From NCBI GenBank assembly GCA_964547125.1, contig CAZJLS010000017.1, forward strand, positions 1-27,591: a stretch of 27,591 nt of DNA, written 5' to 3'. The stretch comes from Methanobrevibacter_A sp964547125. Its GTDB lineage: Archaea; Methanobacteriota; Methanobacteria; Methanobacteriales; Methanobacteriaceae. A model generated the notes under the pieces. It ran no database searches. It was given only the letters and a program-made list of their open reading frames with translations, and had not been told where the DNA came from. Position 1 is the first letter of the stretch, and each line of letters starts with the position of its first letter. Positions 23,224 to 27,591 of the stretch are shown piece by piece. The position numbers and the translations under genes were made by a program.

Positions 23224-23670
23224 GTGAAAATTTTGTTATACGATGAAAATTTTGATAATATCAAACCCTACGATTATTTATCTTTATCAAACCAATTATA
23301 TTTTAATATAAATACATATAATGATAAGTTAAAATCTGCTATAAAATGTACAATAATAAGTAGAGCATATCTTTCAATATTTTTACAAGTTAGAAATTAC
23401 TTAAAAGCTAATTATGATAATTATAATTACTATTTTACTGAAACAAATGAACATATCTATGTAAAAAATTTTATATGTGAAAATAAAGTATTTAATAAAT
23501 ATCATCGTGAATTTATTAAAAATATATTATATAAACTAAAAAAACATAGATTTATATGTGATTACATATATAATAAACCAGAACTGGAAAAATATAGTAA
23601 AACAGATATACAAACATTATTATTGGAATGTGAAAATGTATTTAATATTTTAAAGGAAAATGAAAATTAA
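23224..23670 (+). CDS. HEPN-like protein
   Basis: The 148-residue protein starts at GTG after GAAGGTGT. The helix AIKCTIISRAYLSIFLQVRN (about 38-58) matches the SRAYYxxF...AR helix of HEPN proteins, and KLKKHRFICDYIYNK (about 105-120) sits where HEPN proteins carry the R-x4-6-H or RNxADY end. Here no clear R-x4-6-H motif remains, so RNase activity is doubtful or the protein is an antidote-type HEPN. It is the second gene of a two-gene operon. Confidence 0.6.
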   Translation: MKILLYDENFDNIKPYDYLSLSNQLYFNINTYNDKLKSAIKCTIISRAYLSIFLQVRNYLKANYDNYNYYFTETNEHIYVKNFICENKVFNKYHREFIKNILYKLKKHRFICDYIYNKPELEKYSKTDIQTLLLECENVFNILKENEN

Positions 23671-23705
23671 ATTATTTTCTAATTTTTTTATTTTATACAG
23701 AAGTA

Positions 23706-23747
23706 ATACTTTGATGCTAAAAAGTATCCTCTCTTCCAAAGAGGATA
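23706..23747 (+). other. Two overlapping hairpins downstream of the HEPN-like operon
   Basis: TATCCTCT (23725-23732) pairs with AGAGGATA (23740-23747) across a 7-base loop. An alternative stem pairs ATACTTT (23707-23713) with AAAGTAT (23721-23727), so both share TAT at 23725 and exclude each other. This is a terminator, a small RNA, or a leader for the gene at 23801. Confidence 0.4.
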
Positions 23748-23800
23748 TGAAAAAACATCACCTCTTAAAATTTTTATTTATAACCATATGAAAAAAGAAA

Positions 23801-24037
23801 ATGAAAATCTTGGAAAAATTTAAATTTAAAATAAAATTTACAAATATATATTCTCAGGATTGTGAGGAAGAGTATGTGTACGATTTAAATTATTTGAATA
23901 GTAAAAAATGGTGGGACAGTGCTGATTCTATAAAAACATCATTATCATTTAAATCAAATGCCATTAATAATCCCTCACAGAGTATTCAGGACTTCTATAA
24001 AAAACATATTCATAATCTAATTCTTCAAATGGCTTAG
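23801..24037 (+). CDS. Small unknown protein, possibly a gene fragment
   Basis: The 78-residue protein MKILEKFKFKIKFTNIYSQD... has a charged middle and a KKWWDSADSIKTS motif. Its last 25 codons overlap the end of the DUF4065 gene on the other strand, which is unusual and suggests that the authentic gene was cut off and now reads into its neighbour. Ribosome site is weak (GAAAAAAGAAA). No family recognised. Confidence 0.4.
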   Translation: MKILEKFKFKIKFTNIYSQDCEEEYVYDLNYLNSKKWWDSADSIKTSLSFKSNAINNPSQSIQDFYKKHIHNLILQMA

Positions 24038-24470
24038 CAACCATCCATGGCAAATCTCCCTGGGAGTAAGCGCTAGCTTCTGTAGAATTCATTACAGAAA
24101 TCTTTTTTATAACATTATCAATAACATTTAATTCTTTATTTGATAATGTTTTTAACTCTGGAGCAGTAAGTGAAGTATATGTGAATTTAGGATAATTAAT
24201 GGCTTTTTCACTACTTTCTTTTATTTTATTTTCTTTTTCTAACTCATTAATAGCTAAATTAAAATCATTTGGTGTAGGACCCCCTTTTTTACGTGTGTAT
24301 TTTTCACCGGTTAATGATTCTTCGTAGAGTTCATAATAATTAAAATCACTAAAATATAACATTTTAAATAATACAACTCTACCCACATTGGATTTATGTC
24401 CTACTTTATCAACTATGTAGTGTATTGTTTCTTTAAATTTATCTTTATTGAATTTTATATTTTCGTTCAT
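23964..24470 (-). CDS. Panacea (DUF4065) antitoxin-like protein
   Basis: The 168-residue protein has the family core VVLFKMLYFSDFNYYELYEE (about 31-50) followed by LTGEKYTRKKGGPTPNDF and, near the end, AYSQGDLPW. Known: Panacea-domain proteins, related to SocA, neutralise varied toxins by direct contact or by delivery to proteases. The partner is usually adjacent; here candidates are the short frame at 23801 and the RhuM gene upstream at 24649. Length is normal. The ATG is preceded by GGGGTTGATGAA. Confidence 0.85.
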   Translation of the reverse strand: MNENIKFNKDKFKETIHYIVDKVGHKSNVGRVVLFKMLYFSDFNYYELYEESLTGEKYTRKKGGPTPNDFNLAINELEKENKIKESSEKAINYPKFTYTSLTAPELKTLSNKELNVIDNVIKKISVMNSTEASAYSQGDLPWMVAKPFEELDYEYVFYRSPEYSVRDY

Positions 24471-24648
24471 TTCATCAACCCCAAAAAATATCCTCTTTTT
24501 TTAAAAAAAATAGTTTTTATTAATCTTTTGATCAAATTACTGTAATTTTCATTAATTAAACCATTATCTTCGACAATAATTGTTACCATTAAAATATCAT
24601 AACATTCTATTCTATTATACATCAAAACAATACAAAATAAAAAAAAAA

Positions 24649-25653
24649 TTATTCAACAAGTTTCTTATACTCCTCACAAAACTTATTATAATCAGATTTA
24701 TACTCCTTATCTTGAATTGGTCTAAACTTAACAAACTCTTCCTCAACAAATTTATCAACATCAACACGACTAATACTGCCTTTACCTTTCAATATTTGAT
24801 ACTCATTAAATTCCAAAAACTTATCCAACCGTTCATCCCAATCCGACATAGACATAGCTTTATGACGAAATGCTTGATTTTCAGCATAATCTAAATACAT
24901 ATTAACAATACGATTAAGTTCAGAAATCTCATCCTCAGACAAGTAATTTTTAGCAACTTTCGTATCAGTTAATAAAATTTTACCATCGGGTGCATTTTTC
25001 CATGTTGTTAAACCCATATACATTTTATCACTACTTGCTCTATTTTTAATGATCTCTGGAGGAGTTAAACCTGAAACTGCAAAGTGTAATTTACTTTGAA
25101 CCTTTTTAAAAAAGTTTCTTGTTATTTCTGCATTAGGTTCATAATCATAACTTGTTGCAAAAAGATCTGTTACTTTTTCATAAACTCTTCTTTCAGATGA
25201 TCTTATCTCACGTATACGTTCTAATAATTCATCAAAGTAATCTTTACCAAATCTAGAGCCTTGTTTTAATAATTCATCATCTAATACAAAACCTTTAATC
25301 ATAAATTCTTTTAAAACACTTGTAGCCCATTGACGAAACTTTGTTGCTTTTTTACTGTTTACACGATACCCTACAGTAATCATTGCATCAAGATTATAAA
25401 ATTTTGTTTTATATTTTTTACCATCTCTTGCAGTTGTAAACAAAAAGTTGACAACTGAATCTTCTATTAACTCATTTTCATCAAAAATATTTTTTAAATG
25501 TTTACTTATATTTTGTTTACTTGTATCAAATAAATCTGCCATTGATTTTTGACTTGCCCATAGTGTTTCATCACCAATTATGACTTCAACTGTTTCTGCA
25601 CCTTCAGTTCCTTTATAAAAAATTGTTTCAATAATTTCTAAATCCTTAGTCAT
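24649..25653 (-). CDS. rhuM: RhuM family protein
   Basis: The 334-residue protein starts at ATG 25653 after GGGGTGAATTAT; a GTG nine bases upstream is part of that ribosome site. The N-terminal half has TLWASQKSMADLFDTSKQNI...HLKNIF (a DNA-binding, KilA-N/Bro-like region), then VNFLFTTARDGKKYKTKFYN, LDAMITVGYRVNSKKATKFR and QWATSVLKEFMIKGFVLD, the signature of RhuM proteins. Length is typical. RhuM was named from a Salmonella pathogenicity island; biochemical role is unknown, and genes of this type travel on mobile islands. It lies 178 bases upstream of the Panacea gene on the same strand. Confidence 0.9.
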   Translation of the reverse strand: MTKDLEIIETIFYKGTEGAETVEVIIGDETLWASQKSMADLFDTSKQNISKHLKNIFDENELIEDSVVNFLFTTARDGKKYKTKFYNLDAMITVGYRVNSKKATKFRQWATSVLKEFMIKGFVLDDELLKQGSRFGKDYFDELLERIREIRSSERRVYEKVTDLFATSYDYEPNAEITRNFFKKVQSKLHFAVSGLTPPEIIKNRASSDKMYMGLTTWKNAPDGKILLTDTKVAKNYLSEDEISELNRIVNMYLDYAENQAFRHKAMSMSDWDERLDKFLEFNEYQILKGKGSISRVDVDKFVEEEFVKFRPIQDKEYKSDYNKFCEEYKKLVE

Positions 25654-26160
25654 ATAATTCACCCCTTTTGTTTTAATAAAATAAAGATAAAAATTATAAT
25701 TAATATTTTATTGTTCTTATGATGTTAAAATCTGATATTAGTACAATATTTTTTTTGTTTAATATTAATGCTTCTGAAGTCAGTTTACCCCTCATACATA
25801 TTTTTTATGAAAAAAATGATTGAATCTTTTTTAGATTCATATCTAATAATAAGTTAATAATAGTATTTAGGATTATTCCTAGCATTTGAAAAGTAATATT
25901 TTTATAAAAAAGATAAAAACTCTTTAATTTGATTTTTATCATCTATTTTTGCATAAATTTAATATTTGTTAATCCTAATTGGGTTTAATTTTTGTTTTTA
26001 TAAGGCGCACATGTATTTTTGAAAGATGTGTTATTTTTATTAATTTTATTAATTATTGTTCTCTAAAGGTGAATAGAATTCCCAATATGTTTTTAAATTG
26101 TTGCACTAGACTATAATACTGCTATTTATCTTCACCAGATAGTAAATTAGTATTTGGTAT
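25654..26160. other. 500-bp intergenic region without a gene
   Basis: It holds the promoter of the RhuM gene and the 3' flank of the ATPase gene at 26161. TGAATCT (25821-25827) and AGATTCA (25833-25839) form a 7-bp hairpin with a T5 loop. I see no open frame that looks coding. Confidence 0.45.
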
Positions 26161-27447
26161 TTATCTTAAACAGCCTATAGGTAAAACTTTAACACCATCT
26201 TTACGAGTATATGCAAGTTCAGTCCCTGTAATCACAGCTAAAAATTTAGGTTTTCTCATTTTAACCTTATCTTCTTTTATTGCTTTTTCAATTAGATTAT
26301 TTAATTTTATTAAATTTGATGCACCCTCATCAATTTTGTTACGACCTAATCTAAATTCAATTAAAGCATAATCTCCATTTTTTAGATGAATAACACAATC
26401 AGATTCTAAACCTGTTTTATCTCTATAATATGAGACTTCACCACCTTCTGCATATGAATAAACTTTCAAATCTCTTATACACAAATTTTCAAAAATAAAA
26501 CCAAATGTTTTTAAATCAAACAATAAATTTTCTGGATTTAAATTTAAACATGCTACTGCAATTGAAGGGTCTATAAATGCTCTTTTATTTTTTTGTCTAA
26601 TAGCTGATGCTGAACGAATATTAGGACTCCAACTATCTATTTCATCAATAACAAATAATCTACTTAAAGCATTTAAATATTCTTTATATGTAATATGGGT
26701 CATTTTTGGAAATTTAGCTTTAATATCTTTTAGTAATGTTTTATCAGATGCAAGTGTGCAAACATTGCGAGAATATGCTTTTAATATCGCTTCAACTCTC
26801 TTAGGATCGCGTTTAACATTATCAATACCTGAAACATCAATATTAGAAATGTTTTCAATATAATTTTGCACAACGAATAATTGGGCTTCAATATTATCTT
26901 TATTTAAACTTTCAGGCCAACCCCCACGACATGCTGCAAAAATTAAATCTTCAATACTTAACTCAGATTTAATACCATCAATATCCATATCTGGATTTTT
27001 AAATAAATCTAGAAATGAAATTTTACCATTTGATTCATTACTTTCATATAAACTCATTGGCCTCATAATTATACGGTTAAATCTACCAGTTCCTGAATGC
27101 ATTATTTTACTTTCGTCGATGGCTGTTGATCCAGTTAAAATATATTTTTCATCATTATCTATTTTATCAAGTCGTGTTCTAATTGCATCCCACAATTTAG
27201 GAATATTTTGCCATTCATCTATTAATAAAGGTTTTTCACCTTCTAAAAGTTTTGATGGTTTGAAATATGCTAATTCCTTGTAAGAGTCTATATAATCTGG
27301 ATCTTGTAAATTTATTATATCTTTAGCATGACGTTTTGCAGTTGTTGTTTTGCCTACCCATTTTGGACCTATGATCACAATTGCATTTATCATTTTTAAT
27401 CTTTTTTCAATTATATCATCTAAGTATCTATTTAAATATTGAACCAT
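26161..27447 (-). CDS. AAA_14/DUF4143 family ATPase, paralogue
   Basis: The 428-residue protein starts at ATG 27447, placed by alignment with the product of 17205-18488; an ATG at 27492 would add 15 low-complexity residues (MEKTYNNKKNNGFF...) with no ribosome site. Walker A reads GPKWVGKTT, Walker B PLLIDEWQ, sensor YILTGST, followed by the shared MHSG.GR..R..MRPMSLYE and AACRGGWPESL motifs. Long identical stretches with its paralogue show a close relationship. The C-terminal DUF4143 core reads YALIEFRLGRNK where the paralogue has YALIEIKLGG, so the usual lysine is arginine. Confidence 0.88.
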   Translation of the reverse strand: MVQYLNRYLDDIIEKRLKMINAIVIIGPKWVGKTTTAKRHAKDIINLQDPDYIDSYKELAYFKPSKLLEGEKPLLIDEWQNIPKLWDAIRTRLDKIDNDEKYILTGSTAIDESKIMHSGTGRFNRIIMRPMSLYESNESNGKISFLDLFKNPDMDIDGIKSELSIEDLIFAACRGGWPESLNKDNIEAQLFVVQNYIENISNIDVSGIDNVKRDPKRVEAILKAYSRNVCTLASDKTLLKDIKAKFPKMTHITYKEYLNALSRLFVIDEIDSWSPNIRSASAIRQKNKRAFIDPSIAVACLNLNPENLLFDLKTFGFIFENLCIRDLKVYSYAEGGEVSYYRDKTGLESDCVIHLKNGDYALIEFRLGRNKIDEGASNLIKLNNLIEKAIKEDKVKMRKPKFLAVITGTELAYTRKDGVKVLPIGCLR

Positions 27448-27497
27448 ATGAAAAAATCCATTATTTTTTTTATTATTATATGTTTTTTCCATTTTTT

Positions 27498-27589
27498 TAA
27501 TATATATTTTTTCTACATTTTAATATAACTTTTTTCTATTTTTTACTATAACTTTTTTCCACTTTCTAATATATATTTTTTCCACATTT
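27498..27589. repeat. 23-bp tandem repeat upstream of the paralogous ATPase gene, reaching the window end
   Basis: Four units of 23 bp start at 27498, 27521, 27544 and 27567; each has the form TA-ATAT-A-TTTTTTC-(T/C)A(C/T). Units 1 and 4 differ by one base. The array likely continues past the window. It lies just upstream of the ATPase gene on the minus strand. Confidence 0.75.
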
Positions 27590-27591
27590 TA

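Noticed and set aside
1..27591. tRNA or rRNA genes
   Set aside because: No GC-rich block or TTCGA-type T-loop context was seen; the window is uniformly AT-rich.

Overview
The window is very AT-rich. Its ribosome binding sites are of the AGGTGA type, its promoters carry archaeal TATA elements, and it encodes a giant Asn/Thr-rich adhesin-like protein plus several archaeal AAA ATPases with a DUF4143-type or related C-terminus. This points to a methanogenic archaeon of the Methanobacteriales, most likely Methanosphaera or a close relative (inference from composition and protein style; no database search was possible). I saw no rRNA, tRNA or CRISPR array.

Layout. (1) 1-12894, minus strand: one uninterrupted, left-truncated surface-protein gene of at least 4,298 codons. 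It has a signal peptide, four beta-helix modules each closed by an N-W-W/F-G motif, and 23 DUF11-like Ig-type repeats, 18 of them in tandem. (2) 12895-17204: control and ATPase cluster. An AAA ATPase (13159-14601) lies upstream of the adhesin on the same strand. A divergent small ribbon-helix-helix (RHH) coiled-coil protein follows (15046-15459), then a second, homologous ATPase (15579-17030). Three copies of an ACAAATG-N3-CATTTGT operator-like site lie at 13071-13096, 14970-15004 and 15475-15509. The first two sit where transcription of the adhesin and of the RHH gene would begin. The two ATPase genes have their own, different palindromic operators. (3) 17205-19344: a second type of ATPase (AAA_14/DUF4143) and a coiled-coil protein. 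(4) 19345-20638: a 1.3 kb non-coding region with a dense CATATG array, a very A-rich tract and a 65-bp imperfect palindrome. (5) 20639-25653: an accessory island with a VapBC-type toxin-antitoxin pair, a three-gene operon led by a phage-type protein, a two-gene cassette with a HEPN-like protein, a Panacea (DUF4065) antitoxin-like protein and a RhuM-family protein. (6) 26161-27447: a paralogue of the 17205 ATPase on the opposite strand, with a 23-bp tandem repeat upstream that runs to the window end.

How it may work together. The most interesting reading is a self-regulating RHH switch. The RHH protein would bind its own promoter and that of the giant adhesin, with the neighbouring ATPases under separate local repressors. 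The competing reading is that the three sites mark the borders and middle of a mobile or partition-like ATPase-RHH cassette inserted beside the adhesin. The right half resembles an accumulation zone for toxin-antitoxin and phage-derived genes, bracketed by two inverted ATPase paralogues.
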